Origin: Glycomyces sp. YM15
GTDB lineage: Bacteria; Actinomycetota; Actinomycetes; Mycobacteriales; Micromonosporaceae
DNA length: 64,000 nucleotides
Assembly: GCF_016918015.1 (NCBI RefSeq)
Contig: NZ_JAERMK010000017.1
Location: 62,001 to 126,000, forward strand
Reading direction: 5' to 3'
The notes beneath the pieces were generated by a model that saw nothing but the letters and a program-made list of their open reading frames with translations, had not been told where the DNA came from and did not search any database. This document shows, piece after piece, positions 40,533-49,689 of this stretch. The position numbers and the translations under genes are program-made. Positions within the stretch are counted from its first letter, which is position 1. Every line of letters starts with the position of its first letter.

Positions 40533-42209
40533 TCACGAGCCGTTCCGCAGCCAGACCGTGGTCTCGGCGGGCAGCTCGCCCTCGATCGGACCGCTCGACA
40601 GCAGCACCTCGCCGGCGGGCAGCGGCACGGCGGTCGCGCCGAAGTTCGCCACGGCCTCCCAGCCGTTGGCCCGCCGCAGGTGCAGGACCTGCGGTTCGGA
40701 GGCCACCCACGTCAGGGACTCGTCGGTCTGGAGCCTGCGCCGCAGCGCGAGCGCGTCGCGGTACAGGTTGAGCGTCGAGGCCGGATCGGCCGACTGCGCC
40801 TCGACCGAGACCGGTCCGAACCATTCCGGTTGCGGCAGATGGGCTTCGCCGCTGCCGAACCCGTACGACTCGCCCTGCTCGGTCCAAGGGATCGGCACGC
40901 GGCAGCCGTCGCGGCCCACGTCCACGCCGGGGCTGCGGAAGAAGGTCGGGTCCTGCCGTTCCGCGTCCGGGATCTCCGCGACCTCGCCCAACCCGAGCTC
41001 TTCGCCCTGGTAGAGGTACGCGCTGCCGGGGAGCGCGAGCATGAGCAGCGTCGCGGCTCGGGCGCGTCGCAGCCCGGCGGCCGCGTCGACCTCGGGTTCC
41101 GTGCCGCGAGAGAGGAGCCACGCGCGGTTGTGGTGGCGCGGCCGGTCACCGTTGGGCGGCAGGCCGTACCGGGTCGCGTGGCGCACCACGTCGTGGTTGG
41201 AGAACACCCAGGTCGTCGAGGAGCCGCTGGCCGCGGCCTGGTCGAGGTTGTCGACGATGATCCTGCGGAACGCCCCCGCGTCGAAATCGGCTTCGAGCAG
41301 GTCGAAGTTGAACGCCTGGCCCAGACCCGAGTCGCTGGCGTAGCGGGCGCGGCGCGAGGGCGGGTCGACCCAGGCTTCGGCGACGGCGATGCGCGGCGGG
41401 TCGTACTCGTTGAAGACGCCGCGCCAGTCGGCGTAGATGTCGTGCACTTCGTCGCGGTCCCACAGCAGGTGTGTGCCGGTGGCGCGGTCCATCTCCCGGA
41501 GTTCGGCCTCGGAGGGCAGGTCGTCGGGCAGGTCCTTCGCGAGGGCGTGCGCGACGTCGACCCGGAAGCCGTCCACGCCCCGGTCGGACCAGAAGCGCAG
41601 CGTCCTGAGGAAGTCCGCGCGCACCTCTTCGTTGCGCCAGTTGAAGTCCGGTTGCTCGGGCGCGAACAGGTGGAGATACCACTGGCCGTCGCCCACGGGC
41701 TCCCACGCCGGGCCGCCGAACATGCAGGTCCAGTCGGCGGGCGGCAGTTCGCCGTTGCGGCCGAGGCCGTCGCGGAAGACGTACCGGTCGCGTTCGGGCG
41801 AGCCCTTGGGCGCGGCCAGCGCCTGCTGGAACCATTCGTGCCGGTCGGAGGAGTGGTTCGGAACGATGTCGACGATGAGCTTGATGCCAGCGGCGTGGAG
41901 GGCCGCGATCATCGCGTCGAAGTCGGCGAGGGTGCCAAGGCGCGGATCGACGTCGCGGTAGTCGGCGACGTCGTAGCCGCCGTCGGCCAGCTCGGAGGGG
42001 TAGAACGGGCTGAGCCACACGGCGTCGACCCCGAGCCGGGCGAGGTAGTCGACGCGAGAGGTGATGCCGGGGAGGTCGCCGATGCCGTCGCCGTTCGCGT
42101 CGGCGAAGCTGCGCGGGTAGATCTGGTAGACGGTGGCCTGGCGCCACCAGTCGGCGTCGGTCCGCTGCGGCGGGGTGGTGTCGGTGGTGCTGGTGAGCAG
42201 CTCGGTCAT
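40533..42209 (-). CDS. Alpha-glucosidase, GH13 oligo-1,6-glucosidase-like
   Basis: 558 residues. GH13 regions in order: YQIYPRSFADANGDGIGDL, DIVPNHSSDRHEWF, GFRVDVAHAL with nucleophile Asp218, AVAEAW with acid/base Glu278, and FSNHD with His339-Asp340. The calcium/loop motif DANGDGIGDLPGI is typical of the alpha-glucosidase/trehalulose-synthase subgroup. There is no signal peptide, so it acts in the cytosol on imported malto- or isomalto-oligosaccharides. It diverges from a ROK regulator with an inverted repeat between them, so it is probably induced by its sugar. Confidence 0.92.
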   Translation of the reverse strand: MTELLTSTTDTTPPQRTDADWWRQATVYQIYPRSFADANGDGIGDLPGITSRVDYLARLGVDAVWLSPFYPSELADGGYDVADYRDVDPRLGTLADFDAMIAALHAAGIKLIVDIVPNHSSDRHEWFQQALAAPKGSPERDRYVFRDGLGRNGELPPADWTCMFGGPAWEPVGDGQWYLHLFAPEQPDFNWRNEEVRADFLRTLRFWSDRGVDGFRVDVAHALAKDLPDDLPSEAELREMDRATGTHLLWDRDEVHDIYADWRGVFNEYDPPRIAVAEAWVDPPSRRARYASDSGLGQAFNFDLLEADFDAGAFRRIIVDNLDQAAASGSSTTWVFSNHDVVRHATRYGLPPNGDRPRHHNRAWLLSRGTEPEVDAAAGLRRARAATLLMLALPGSAYLYQGEELGLGEVAEIPDAERQDPTFFRSPGVDVGRDGCRVPIPWTEQGESYGFGSGEAHLPQPEWFGPVSVEAQSADPASTLNLYRDALALRRRLQTDESLTWVASEPQVLHLRRANGWEAVANFGATAVPLPAGEVLLSSGPIEGELPAETTVWLRNGS

Positions 42210-42238
42210 GGACGAGAGCCTTTCAACGATTGGTATCC

Positions 42239-42262
42239 TGATTAAATCTAGGTGTTAAATCA
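42239..42262. promoter_or_regulatory. Operator candidate between alpha-glucosidase and ROK genes
   Basis: TGATT (42239-42243) and AATCA (42258-42262) frame an imperfect inverted repeat with inner TTAAATC-like arms (GATTAAATC / TTAAATCA). It is AT-rich in a GC-rich gap, as expected for a ROK-repressor site. Confidence 0.5.
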
Positions 42263-42297
42263 ACTCCGTCCGCCATACTGGTACACGGGAAGGCGAG

Positions 42298-43551
42298 GTG
42301 TCAAGAGGCGTGGCCGATATCGACGACAGGGCCGGGTTCTCGCAGAAGCGCGCGAACGCGGCCGCCGTGCTGGACTACGCCTGGGACCGCGGGGCGTTCA
42401 CCGCGAGCGACGCCATCGAGGCGACCGGCCTGACCCGCTCCACGGTGATCGCGCTGGCCGACGACCTCGTGGAGCGCGGCTGGTTCTGCGAGCTCCCGAA
42501 CGCGCGCGCGGCGGGGGAGTACCGCAAGGGCCGTCCGGCCCGGCGGTACGAGCTGCGGTCGAGTGCGGGCGTGGTCGTCGGCGTCGACGCCGGCCAGCAC
42601 TGCGTCACCGCCGCCGTCGCCGACCTGCGCGGCCGCGAACTGGCCCGCGCGTACACCGAGATCGACGAGGACAGCGCCGAGCAGCGCCTCACCGTGGCGG
42701 ACACCGTGATCGCGAAAGCGCTCGGCGACATAGGGCTGCAAGAGCGGTCGATCCTCTGCGTCACGGTCGGCGTGCCCGCCCCCACCGACCTCCACGGCGT
42801 CTCTCCCGAAGGGGAACAAGGGTTCTGGTCCCGCATGAACCCCGGGTTCGCCGCCCACCTCCGCGAACGGGGCGAGCGGAGCGGCTGGCTCATCGAGGTC
42901 GAGAACGACGCCAACCTCGCCGCGCTCGCCGAGGGCGCGCTCGGCGCGGGCGTCGGCGCCTCCTCGTACATCACCCTCATGACGGGGGAGCGGCTCGGCG
43001 CGGGCTACGTCGTGGACGGCCACCTCGTGCGCGGCAAGCGCGGCGCCGCAGGTGAACTGCGGCTCCTCTCCCTCGTCGAAGGGGTCGGCTCGACCCAGGG
43101 CATCGCGGCCCTGCTCCGCACCTGGGCACTCGAAGCGCGCGCGTCGGGCACAGTGGATGCATCGAGCCCGATCCTGAAGACCCCCGAAGCGAAGCTCGGG
43201 GCGGAGGTCGTCTTCCGCACTGCCGAATCAGGCGACCCGGCCGCGCTGGCGCTCCTCGACCGCATGGCCGAGCGCCTCGCCCGCATCTGCGCGGTCCTCG
43301 GCGGCCTCCTCGACGTCGAGCGCATCGTCTTCTCCGGGGCGGTGGCCGACTCCCTCGGCCTGCTCCTGCCCCGCACGGCCGCCCGCCTCGACGAGCTGAC
43401 CCACTCGCCCGCTCCCGACCTGGCCGCCTCCACTCTCCATGGCGGGGTGGTCAGCACCGGTGCGGTCGTGCGAGCCCTGCAGATCGTCCGCGCCAACGCG
43501 ATAGCCCTCGAACCTCTTGACCCAATACGGGAACAAACTATTCCGTTCTGA
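42298..43551 (+). CDS. ROK-family transcriptional repressor
   Basis: 417 residues from GTG 42298 (AAGG just upstream); GTG 42313 is an alternative. N-terminal winged helix (AAAVLDYAWDRGAFTASDAI, EATGLTRSTVIALADDLVERGW) followed by the ROK sugar-kinase-like domain: VVGVDAGQHCVTAAVADLRG, VTVGVPAPTDLHG, VENDANLAALAEGALGAG and GAAGELRLL. The zinc motif CxCGxxGC found in many ROK kinases and repressors is missing, which suggests a sensor that binds sugar without kinase activity. It most likely represses the divergent alpha-glucosidase. Confidence 0.88.
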   Translation: MSRGVADIDDRAGFSQKRANAAAVLDYAWDRGAFTASDAIEATGLTRSTVIALADDLVERGWFCELPNARAAGEYRKGRPARRYELRSSAGVVVGVDAGQHCVTAAVADLRGRELARAYTEIDEDSAEQRLTVADTVIAKALGDIGLQERSILCVTVGVPAPTDLHGVSPEGEQGFWSRMNPGFAAHLRERGERSGWLIEVENDANLAALAEGALGAGVGASSYITLMTGERLGAGYVVDGHLVRGKRGAAGELRLLSLVEGVGSTQGIAALLRTWALEARASGTVDASSPILKTPEAKLGAEVVFRTAESGDPAALALLDRMAERLARICAVLGGLLDVERIVFSGAVADSLGLLLPRTAARLDELTHSPAPDLAASTLHGGVVSTGAVVRALQIVRANAIALEPLDPIREQTIPF

Positions 43552-43557
43552 TATACT
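43552..43557 (+). promoter_or_regulatory. -10 box (TATACT) for the VOC gene
   Basis: TATACT matches 5 of 6 consensus bases, 37 nt before the ATG. It lies just after the ROK stop codon; no good -35 is seen. Confidence 0.5.
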
Positions 43558-43594
43558 GGTTCGGCATCGCTCCACCGCACGAAAGCGAGTCGCC

Positions 43595-44086
43595 ATGAGC
43601 CTCAAACCCGAACCGATCCCCGAGGGCTACGGCACGGTCACGCCGTGGATCGTCACCAGCGACACCGCCCGAGTCATCGAGTTCATCAAGGCCGCCTTCG
43701 GCGGTGAGGAACTCGGCCGCGTCGAAGGCCCCGTGCCCGGCCGGATCGGCCACGCCGAAGTGCGCATCGGCACCTCGATCGTGCTGCTCTTCGACACGCC
43801 GTTCAAAGCGGACACACCCGCCTTGCTGCGGCTGTACGTCGAGGACGCCGCAGCCGTCCTCGAACGCGCCGTCGACGCCGGAGCGACCATAGTGACCCCC
43901 TTGACCGACGTCCAGGCCTGGGGCGACCGCGTCGCGAGACTCCGCGATCCGCTCGGCGACATCTGGTGGCTCCAAGAGCGCGTCGAGGCCCCGAGCCCCG
44001 AAGAAGCCATGCGCCGCATGGGAGAACCGAAGTACCTCGCAGCCATGGAGCAGACCCAGGTCATGGACGCGCCCGGACTGATCTGA
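43595..44086 (+). CDS. VOC-superfamily protein, PhnB-like
   Basis: 163 residues from ATG 43595. Two beta-alpha-beta-beta-beta modules: TVTPWIVTSDTARVIEFIKAAFGGEELGRV (short: RVIEFIKAAFGGEE), HAEVRIGTSIVLLFDTP, LRLYVEDAAAVLERAVDAGA and RVARLRDPLGDIWWLQERVE. This is the PhnB/YdfO-like glyoxalase fold. Members bind a metal or small molecules; enzymatic function is often unknown, some give bleomycin-type resistance. The C-terminal helix SPEEAMRRMGEPKYLAAM is usual for this subgroup. It is a single gene after the ROK regulator. Confidence 0.85.
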   Translation: MSLKPEPIPEGYGTVTPWIVTSDTARVIEFIKAAFGGEELGRVEGPVPGRIGHAEVRIGTSIVLLFDTPFKADTPALLRLYVEDAAAVLERAVDAGATIVTPLTDVQAWGDRVARLRDPLGDIWWLQERVEAPSPEEAMRRMGEPKYLAAMEQTQVMDAPGLI

Positions 44087-44096
44087 ACGCCGGAGT

Positions 44097-44117
44097 GCCG
44101 GGGCGCGGAGCCCCGGC
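44097..44117. terminator. Bidirectional terminator
   Basis: An 8-bp perfect stem (GCCGGGGC / GCCCCGGC) with a GCGGA loop between the convergent VOC and GH26 genes. Confidence 0.75.
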
Positions 44118-44129
44118 CCTCCGCAGCGC

Positions 44130-46130
44130 CTACTCGGCGCGGATGTCGTCCACGTAGACCGTGCCCGTGGTCGTCGTCCCGCCGTAGCCCAGGTACAGGT
44201 TGAACGCCGACACCTCCGCCAGGTGCTCCGCATCCAGCAGCTGGTCCGCGTGCCCGGTGTCCCAAGGGGCGGGCCTGAACTCGCTGAACGGCGCGACCAC
44301 CTCCGCCCCGGTCGTGTTCGAGAGCCCCGTGTTGTACTCGAAGTACGCGCCCTTCGACACGACCTGGATCGTGGCCCCGTTCGTCGAGCCGTCGCCCTGC
44401 AGCCACAGCTTCAACGCGCTGAACGCCGTCCAGTCCGCGCCCACCGACCTGCCGATGCCCGTGTACCCCGCGTTCGAGAAGTCGTACGAGTACGCCAGAC
44501 CGTAAGCGCCCGAGGCCTTGTGGTCCGCCGAGAGCCTCGTCGTGTTCGAGTTGACGTGGCTGTACGCCTCGCTCAACGTCAGGTCGTCCCCGGCGTACCC
44601 CTCGAAGTCGTCGATCCACCCCGCCGGGAGCGGCTCGACCTCGCCGAGGAACACCAGCGCCGAATCGGTGTAGGTCCTCGCCCCGACCTTGGCGCTCACC
44701 GACACCGTAACGGTCCGGTTGTCCAACCAGGACGGATCGATCGTCCACTTTCCCGAGTAGAACCCCGCCGAGTCCCGGGTCAGCGTCACCGGAGCGCCGC
44801 CGTCGATCGAGTACGTCGCCCTCCGCGAGGTCGCCGAGGTCAGCCGCATCCGGATCGTCGCCTCCGCCGTCGTGATGCGCTGGCGGTCGGTCGGCGTCAC
44901 CAGGTGCAGGAACGGTGCGCTCGGCACCGCGCACGTGGGCGCGTCGAACACGCCCTCCAGGTCGGAGGCGAAGAGCGAGTACGGGTCCTCATAGAAGGCC
45001 ACGAAGTCCGGCTCCATCGCGTGCCCGGGGAACGGGACGTACGCGCGGTTGTCCCCGCCGAAGTTCGCCCAGGTGAGCATGTGCGACACCCGGCTCGCGG
45101 CCGTGTCGTCCTGCAACGCGCCCAGGAGATCGGTGAACCAGTTCAGGTTCCGCCCCTCGTCGCCGGACTCCCCGAACTCCGTGAACGCCGGCACCTTGCC
45201 TCGCTCGTCGGCCAGGCCCACGACCATCGCCAGGTCCTTCACCGTGGCCGCCAGCCACTCCGGCGAACCCGCCGAGTTGTCGTACGCGTCGTAGCCGAGG
45301 ATGTCGACGAACTCGTCGCCCGGGTAGGTCTTCAGGTACACCTGCGGGTCGCCGCCGAAGCCCGAGTTCGGCGAGTACGAGTACAGCAGGTTGTGCACTT
45401 TCCTGGTGTCCCGCAGGTACTCCACGGTGTAGCGGAAGATCTCGATGAACTCCGCCGACGTGCAGTGCCCGGCCCCCCACCAGAACCATCCGCCGCTGTT
45501 CTCGTGGAACGGCCGGAACACGACCGGGATCAGCGTCCCGTCAGGACGCTTGGCGCCCTTGACCGCCGCCGCGATCCGGTCGAGGAACTCGTTGAAGTCC
45601 GCGTGCTTCGGCCCGCCCGGGAGGATCTGGCTCACCACGCGGCCCGTCGTGTCCCAGAAGTCCCCGCCCGTGACGAAGTTGTACATGTGCGCGCTGAGCA
45701 CGTTGATCCCGCCGAGCGCGTCCGACTTCTCGAAGGCCCAGCTCAAAGCCTCGATGTTCTGCTCGACGGTCCCGCCGTACACGCCAGGCTTCTGGAACCC
45801 GTTGAGGATCAGCGTGTCCCAGCCGAACACGGCCGGGTAGTCGCCCGTCGTGGCCTCCACATCGGAGGTCGTCTCGGTGAAGGTGTCGAAGGTGAAGCCG
45901 TCGGTGAGGGTGTGCTCATGGCCGAACAGGATGCCCTGACCCTGCTGGTCGAGCATGTATTGGAACAGCGCCCGCGTCTCGGGGGTCGCGCAGTCGTCGG
46001 CGATCTTGACCCGGGCGTGCCGGGCGGTCGTCGCCGCACTGGCGGCGAGCGGCATGCCGGCGGCCGCGACGGCGGCGGCGCCCAAGGTGATCACGGCGCG
46101 CCGGGGCGCGCGGAATGCGGAGAAAGGCAC
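44130..46130 (-). CDS. Secreted GH26 beta-mannanase with C-terminal carbohydrate-binding domain
   Basis: 666 residues. Tat-type signal (APRRAVITLG, Arg10-Arg11, cleavage after ASA near 32). The GH26 catalytic domain (about 45-400) shows GILFGHEHTL, the acid/base Glu210 in VVFRPFHENSGGWFWWG and nucleophile Glu318 in PAFTEFGESG. An Ig-like domain follows (about 415-500), then a jelly-roll binding module (IDDFEGYAGDDLTLSEAYS to GTVYVDDIRAE, about 510-666) like CBM11/CIA30. The enzyme should cut internal beta-1,4-mannosyl bonds in mannan or galactomannan outside the cell. A strong Shine-Dalgarno (AAAGGAG) precedes the ATG. It fits with the alpha-galactosidase operon further right. Confidence 0.9.
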   Translation of the reverse strand: MPFSAFRAPRRAVITLGAAAVAAAGMPLAASAATTARHARVKIADDCATPETRALFQYMLDQQGQGILFGHEHTLTDGFTFDTFTETTSDVEATTGDYPAVFGWDTLILNGFQKPGVYGGTVEQNIEALSWAFEKSDALGGINVLSAHMYNFVTGGDFWDTTGRVVSQILPGGPKHADFNEFLDRIAAAVKGAKRPDGTLIPVVFRPFHENSGGWFWWGAGHCTSAEFIEIFRYTVEYLRDTRKVHNLLYSYSPNSGFGGDPQVYLKTYPGDEFVDILGYDAYDNSAGSPEWLAATVKDLAMVVGLADERGKVPAFTEFGESGDEGRNLNWFTDLLGALQDDTAASRVSHMLTWANFGGDNRAYVPFPGHAMEPDFVAFYEDPYSLFASDLEGVFDAPTCAVPSAPFLHLVTPTDRQRITTAEATIRMRLTSATSRRATYSIDGGAPVTLTRDSAGFYSGKWTIDPSWLDNRTVTVSVSAKVGARTYTDSALVFLGEVEPLPAGWIDDFEGYAGDDLTLSEAYSHVNSNTTRLSADHKASGAYGLAYSYDFSNAGYTGIGRSVGADWTAFSALKLWLQGDGSTNGATIQVVSKGAYFEYNTGLSNTTGAEVVAPFSEFRPAPWDTGHADQLLDAEHLAEVSAFNLYLGYGGTTTTGTVYVDDIRAE

Positions 46131-46200
46131 TTGCGTCTCCTTTGGAACGAAGGGCCCTCGCAGGAGGGGGTTGGATCCGGTGTCTGGCTATGACCTGGGG

Positions 46201-46215
46201 TTTCAGAAACTGAAG
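46201..46215. promoter_or_regulatory. Inverted repeat upstream of the GH26 gene
   Basis: TTTCAG-AAA-CTGAAG, 5 of 6 positions paired, about 70 nt before the GH26 start. A possible repressor site; the 264-bp gap to the next gene shows nothing else clear. Confidence 0.35.
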
Positions 46216-46394
46216 CGGTTAAGCCGATCACAGGATATCCATAGGTATTCATCGATGTCAACGGCGGCGACGCGCCTTCCGGTCCGCTTGACCGGTTCGG
46301 CGGGCCGCCAGGGCCGCGCTGCCCTCCTGCCCCATTAGCGGGCTGCGGCGCCGGTCGGGCGGGCAGAATCGGAGGGAACCGAGGAGGAACGACT

Positions 46395-46751
46395 ATGGAC
46401 GTCAATGTAGACCGATCGAGCGTCGCCATGGGCGACGACACCTACCCGCACGCCAGGACCATCGACCTGCCGGAGTCGAGCACGATCGCCGAGGCGATCG
46501 CGTACCTGCGGCAGCGGCGGTTCCTCGCCGCGATCGCCGGCGGGCGCGCGACCTGGATCCTCGAAGTGAACGGCAACCCCACCGCCGTGATCGCCCAGCA
46601 GTGGGCGGAGCCGAAGTTCCTCACCGACCCCTCGCACACGCTCGGCTCCTTCGGGAACGAGGTCTCCCTCATGTTCCGCTACCGCGCGCAGATCGACCCC
46701 GACGACCTCTTCGACACCCTCGAAGCCGGAGAGGCCCCGCCCGGGACGTGA
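46395..46751 (+). CDS. Conserved-looking hypothetical protein
   Basis: 118 residues with a good Shine-Dalgarno (GAGGAGGAAC). The protein is soluble and has an alpha-beta pattern: IDLPESSTIAEAIAYLRQRR (helix), FLAAIAGGRATWILEVNG (strands), PTAVIAQQWAEPKFL, and a final strand-helix SLMFRYRAQIDPDDLFDTLE. Codon use is normal for the genome. No family is recognised. It is a single gene, divergent from the mannanase gene, without informative partners. Confidence 0.7.
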   Translation: MDVNVDRSSVAMGDDTYPHARTIDLPESSTIAEAIAYLRQRRFLAAIAGGRATWILEVNGNPTAVIAQQWAEPKFLTDPSHTLGSFGNEVSLMFRYRAQIDPDDLFDTLEAGEAPPGT

Positions 46752-46773
46752 GACGGGCCGGCGAAGTGCTCCG

Positions 46774-46948
46774 TCAGCACCGCACGTCAAAGCCCCTCGC
46801 CACTCCGACCGCCAAGTCGCGGTGCTCCCGGGCCGTCGCCGCGAGATCCACCCGCAGTTCGGCCGGCGGCGACTCGGTCGGCGACCGGGCTGGCCCAGGC
46901 TTCGGTGACGGTCTGCTGCAGACGGTCGATCTCAGTCGATGGCATCAT
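46774..46948 (-). pseudogene. Possible small gene with a frameshift
   Basis: From ATG 46948 the frame reads MMPSTEIDRLQQTVTEAWASP. After about 46880 the neighbouring frame continues as SPPAELRVDLAATAREHRD and LAVGVARGFDVRC with a stop at 46774. Joined, this is a ~57-residue amphipathic helical protein. The amino-acid patterns are coherent on both sides of the break, but the evidence is weak and no family is known. Confidence 0.3.
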
Positions 46949-47112
46949 CGGAAGGCAGTCTCGGCCCTTGTCGCCGCGGAGGCAACCGGGTTCCCAAGCG
47001 GCCCGGCACGGCGCGAGCAGTCCTCGCGCTGTGGGTATGGTCGGCTTGCCAGATCCACATTCCATCGGCGGCGCTCAAGCCGCCCTTGGGCATATCGAAG
47101 GACGAAACCGGC

Positions 47113-48531
47113 ATGAGTAAGCCTTCGCAGCCTTCGGCTTCCGATGAACGGAAGCCCCGCTCGGCGAACTGGAAACGCATCTCCATTGTGGCTGCCGCCG
47201 CGGCCGCGCTCTTCGCGGGAACGACCGTGGCCACGGCCCTGGCGTTCCCGCTCACCGACCCCGAACCCTCCGAAGCGCCACTGGAGTCCTCGACGAGCGC
47301 CTCCGGAGCCGCTTCGACCACCGAGGCGGCTCCCGAGGCGGCCGCGCTTCCCGGACCCTCCGAATCCCCGTCGCCCGAAGCGGTCGGCGAATGCGAACGG
47401 GTGCCAAGCGGCACACCGGAAGTCACGGTCACCGAAGTCGACACCGGTGGCGGCGTCATCGGCTACGGGCGTGAAGGCGACACCGAGCGCCTGCCCATGG
47501 CCATCGCGGCGAGGCCCGGCGGGTCCTGGCTCGCCTGGGTCGGGACCGACGACCGGATCCATCTCGGCAGACTCGACTGCGACGACGAGCTCGAAGGCGA
47601 CCCGATCGCGTTCGAGGGCATCGACCTCCAGGACGTGCAGGCCGACGCGAACGGCGTCGTGGTCCTCGTGACCCGCGAAGGCGCATGCGGGGACGGCCCG
47701 CTCTGCGGCGGTGAGGCGAGCCCTTGCAACACGATGCACATGGTGCGCTTCGACAATGACGGCAACCAGGTCTGGGAGCGCCAGGTCACCAACCTCGGCG
47801 ACGGCCTCGACGGATACGACGACGGCGCGCGGTTCGTCTGGTGGTACCAGCACCACGGCCGGCTCGCGACCGACGGCGAGCACTACGCGGCCTACTTCGG
47901 CGTCGCGATCACCGTCGCCAACGGCGACTGCGTGGACGTCCACCAGGGCGACCGCATGCAGGTGGTCGACTCGGACGGGAACCTGGTCGACCACGCCGAC
48001 GGCTTCGAGGTCGGCTGCAGCCACAGCTGGACCACCCGCATCGTCTGGGATCCGAGCCACGAGACGTTCGCGATGGTCTGCGCGACCGACAACGGATGCC
48101 GGATCGCCCAGCCCGACCCGTACGAGACCGTGGCCGCGGGAACCTGCGACGGCACCCTCTTCGGCGGCGACCTCGTCCTCGCGAGCGACGGCCCGCGCTA
48201 CTGGACCGCCTGGAGCCAGGGCGGCCAGGTCCGCCTCGAGCATTTCGAGCCCGACGGCGTCAGCGTCGATCCCGGGGTCGAGGCCGCCCACCCGCACCTC
48301 GTCGCCTACGGAGCCTCCCACATGCTGCTGGCCTGGGAGGACGGCGACGCCATGCGCGCCCAGGTCCACCACTCCGGAACCGGTGCGGTCGTGGGCGAGG
48401 CGTTCGACATCGACGTGCCCGACCACGGCTACCAGGCGTTCAAGGCCTATGACGACGGCAGCGTGGCCTACCCTGCCGCGGGCGGCGACGGCACGATCCA
48501 GATCGCCCGGGTGATGCCGCTCAGCGGCTGA
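47113..48531 (+). CDS. Membrane-anchored secreted protein, probable beta-propeller
   Basis: 472 residues from ATG 47113. A cytosolic basic start (residues 1-22) leads to one hydrophobic segment ISIVAAAAAALFAGTTVATALAF (about 24-46; short: AAAAALFAGTTVATALAF), an anchor or uncleaved signal. Residues ~47-95 are a Pro/Ser/Glu/Ala-rich stalk. The rest has repeated Asp/Gly/Trp motifs spaced like propeller blades (GSWLAWVGTDDRIHLGRLDC, RYWTAWSQGGQVRLEHFEPD, MLLAWEDGDAMRAQ) and several cysteines, which favours an extracellular domain. No catalytic motif is seen. The function is unknown. It is a single gene before a ribokinase gene. Confidence 0.75.
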   Translation: MSKPSQPSASDERKPRSANWKRISIVAAAAAALFAGTTVATALAFPLTDPEPSEAPLESSTSASGAASTTEAAPEAAALPGPSESPSPEAVGECERVPSGTPEVTVTEVDTGGGVIGYGREGDTERLPMAIAARPGGSWLAWVGTDDRIHLGRLDCDDELEGDPIAFEGIDLQDVQADANGVVVLVTREGACGDGPLCGGEASPCNTMHMVRFDNDGNQVWERQVTNLGDGLDGYDDGARFVWWYQHHGRLATDGEHYAAYFGVAITVANGDCVDVHQGDRMQVVDSDGNLVDHADGFEVGCSHSWTTRIVWDPSHETFAMVCATDNGCRIAQPDPYETVAAGTCDGTLFGGDLVLASDGPRYWTAWSQGGQVRLEHFEPDGVSVDPGVEAAHPHLVAYGASHMLLAWEDGDAMRAQVHHSGTGAVVGEAFDIDVPDHGYQAFKAYDDGSVAYPAAGGDGTIQIARVMPLSG

Positions 48532-48640
48532 CCCGGATCACTGGATCGGCCGACTCCGCGAACGGTCCCGGGCCGCTGTGTCAGGCTTCGCATGGGCGGG
48601 TACCACCGCCCCAGCGATACGGACTGTGGAGGCAGGCAAC

Positions 48641-49546
48641 ATGAGCGTGGTCGTCATCGGAAGCGCGAACCTCGACCTCGTCTACGAGGTCGAGCGCATC
48701 CCCGCGCCGGGTGAGACGGTGCTCTCGCGCGGCCTCGCCTCCTTCCCCGGCGGCAAGGGCAACAACCAGGCGATCGCGGCCGCCCGAGCCGGGGCGGATA
48801 CGCGCTTCATCGCGGCGCTCGGCGATGACGAGGCGGCTGACGCGCTCGCCGAGCAGGCCCGGGACGCGGGCATCACGCTGCTCGCCCGCCGCGTGGACGC
48901 GCCGACCGGCACGGCCGTGATCTTCGTGGACCGCAAGGGCGAGAACTCGATCGTGGTGAACTCGGGCGCGAACGCCCACCTCGTGGACCTCACCGAGACC
49001 GAACTGGCCGAGATCGCCGCCGCCGATGTCATGGTCGTACAGCTCGAGACGCCGCTGCCGACCGTGACCGCCGCCATCCGCGCGGCGCGGGCCGCCGACA
49101 CGACCGTGGTCCTCAACGCCGCGCCGAGCGGCGCCTTCCCCGAGGAGCTGCTCGGCGAGGTCGACATCCTCATCGTGAACGAGCACGAGGCCGCGGAACT
49201 CGCGGGCGAGCCGGCCGGGACCGGCGAGCGGTCGTTGATGTCGGTCCTCACCTCGCACGGCTGCGACGTGGTCATCACCCTCGGCTCGGACGGCGCCTTC
49301 GTCGGCGGCCACGGCACCGAACCGGTGAAGATCCCGTCGTTCCCGGTCGAGGTCAAGGACACGACGGGAGCGGGCGACGTGTTCGTGGGCGCATTCGCCG
49401 CCTCGTTGGATCGCACCGCCGACCAGCGCTCGCTCGTCGCGGCCACCGAATTCGCGACCGCCGCCTCGGCGGTCGCGGTGCAGCGCAAGGGTGCGGGTCC
49501 GTCGATCCCGACCCTGGACGAGGTGCGGAAGCTCTTGGATTCCTGA
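48641..49546 (+). CDS. rbsK: Ribokinase (PfkB family)
   Basis: 301 residues from ATG 48641 (GGAGG upstream). The PfkB signatures are FPGGKGNNQAIAAARAGA (substrate binding, near residue 35-52) and DTTGAGDVFVGAFAASL with catalytic Asp246. The start VVVIGSANLDLVYEVERIPAPGETV and the ligand motif NAAPSGAFPEELL are typical of ribokinases. It makes ribose 5-phosphate from ribose in the cytosol; related sugars are possible. It is a single gene with a strong terminator and no adjacent ribose transporter. Confidence 0.9.
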   Translation: MSVVVIGSANLDLVYEVERIPAPGETVLSRGLASFPGGKGNNQAIAAARAGADTRFIAALGDDEAADALAEQARDAGITLLARRVDAPTGTAVIFVDRKGENSIVVNSGANAHLVDLTETELAEIAAADVMVVQLETPLPTVTAAIRAARAADTTVVLNAAPSGAFPEELLGEVDILIVNEHEAAELAGEPAGTGERSLMSVLTSHGCDVVITLGSDGAFVGGHGTEPVKIPSFPVEVKDTTGAGDVFVGAFAASLDRTADQRSLVAATEFATAASAVAVQRKGAGPSIPTLDEVRKLLDS

Positions 49547-49559
49547 CCGGATGCGAACG

Positions 49560-49593
49560 AAGGGGCCCCGCGCGACCGCGCGCGGGGCCCCTT
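49560..49593 (+). terminator. Terminator of the ribokinase gene
   Basis: A 15-bp perfect stem (49560-49574 with 49579-49593, AAGGGGCCCC core) and a 4-nt loop, 13 nt after the stop, ending in TT. Confidence 0.9.
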
Positions 49594-49689
49594 CGGCCTC
49601 GATATCGACTTCTGGCCGTGCTCATGCCGCCGATGGCTTATGGTCGGCACGATCCCAAGCGACCAGTGTGTGGAAAGGAGACGGGCACC

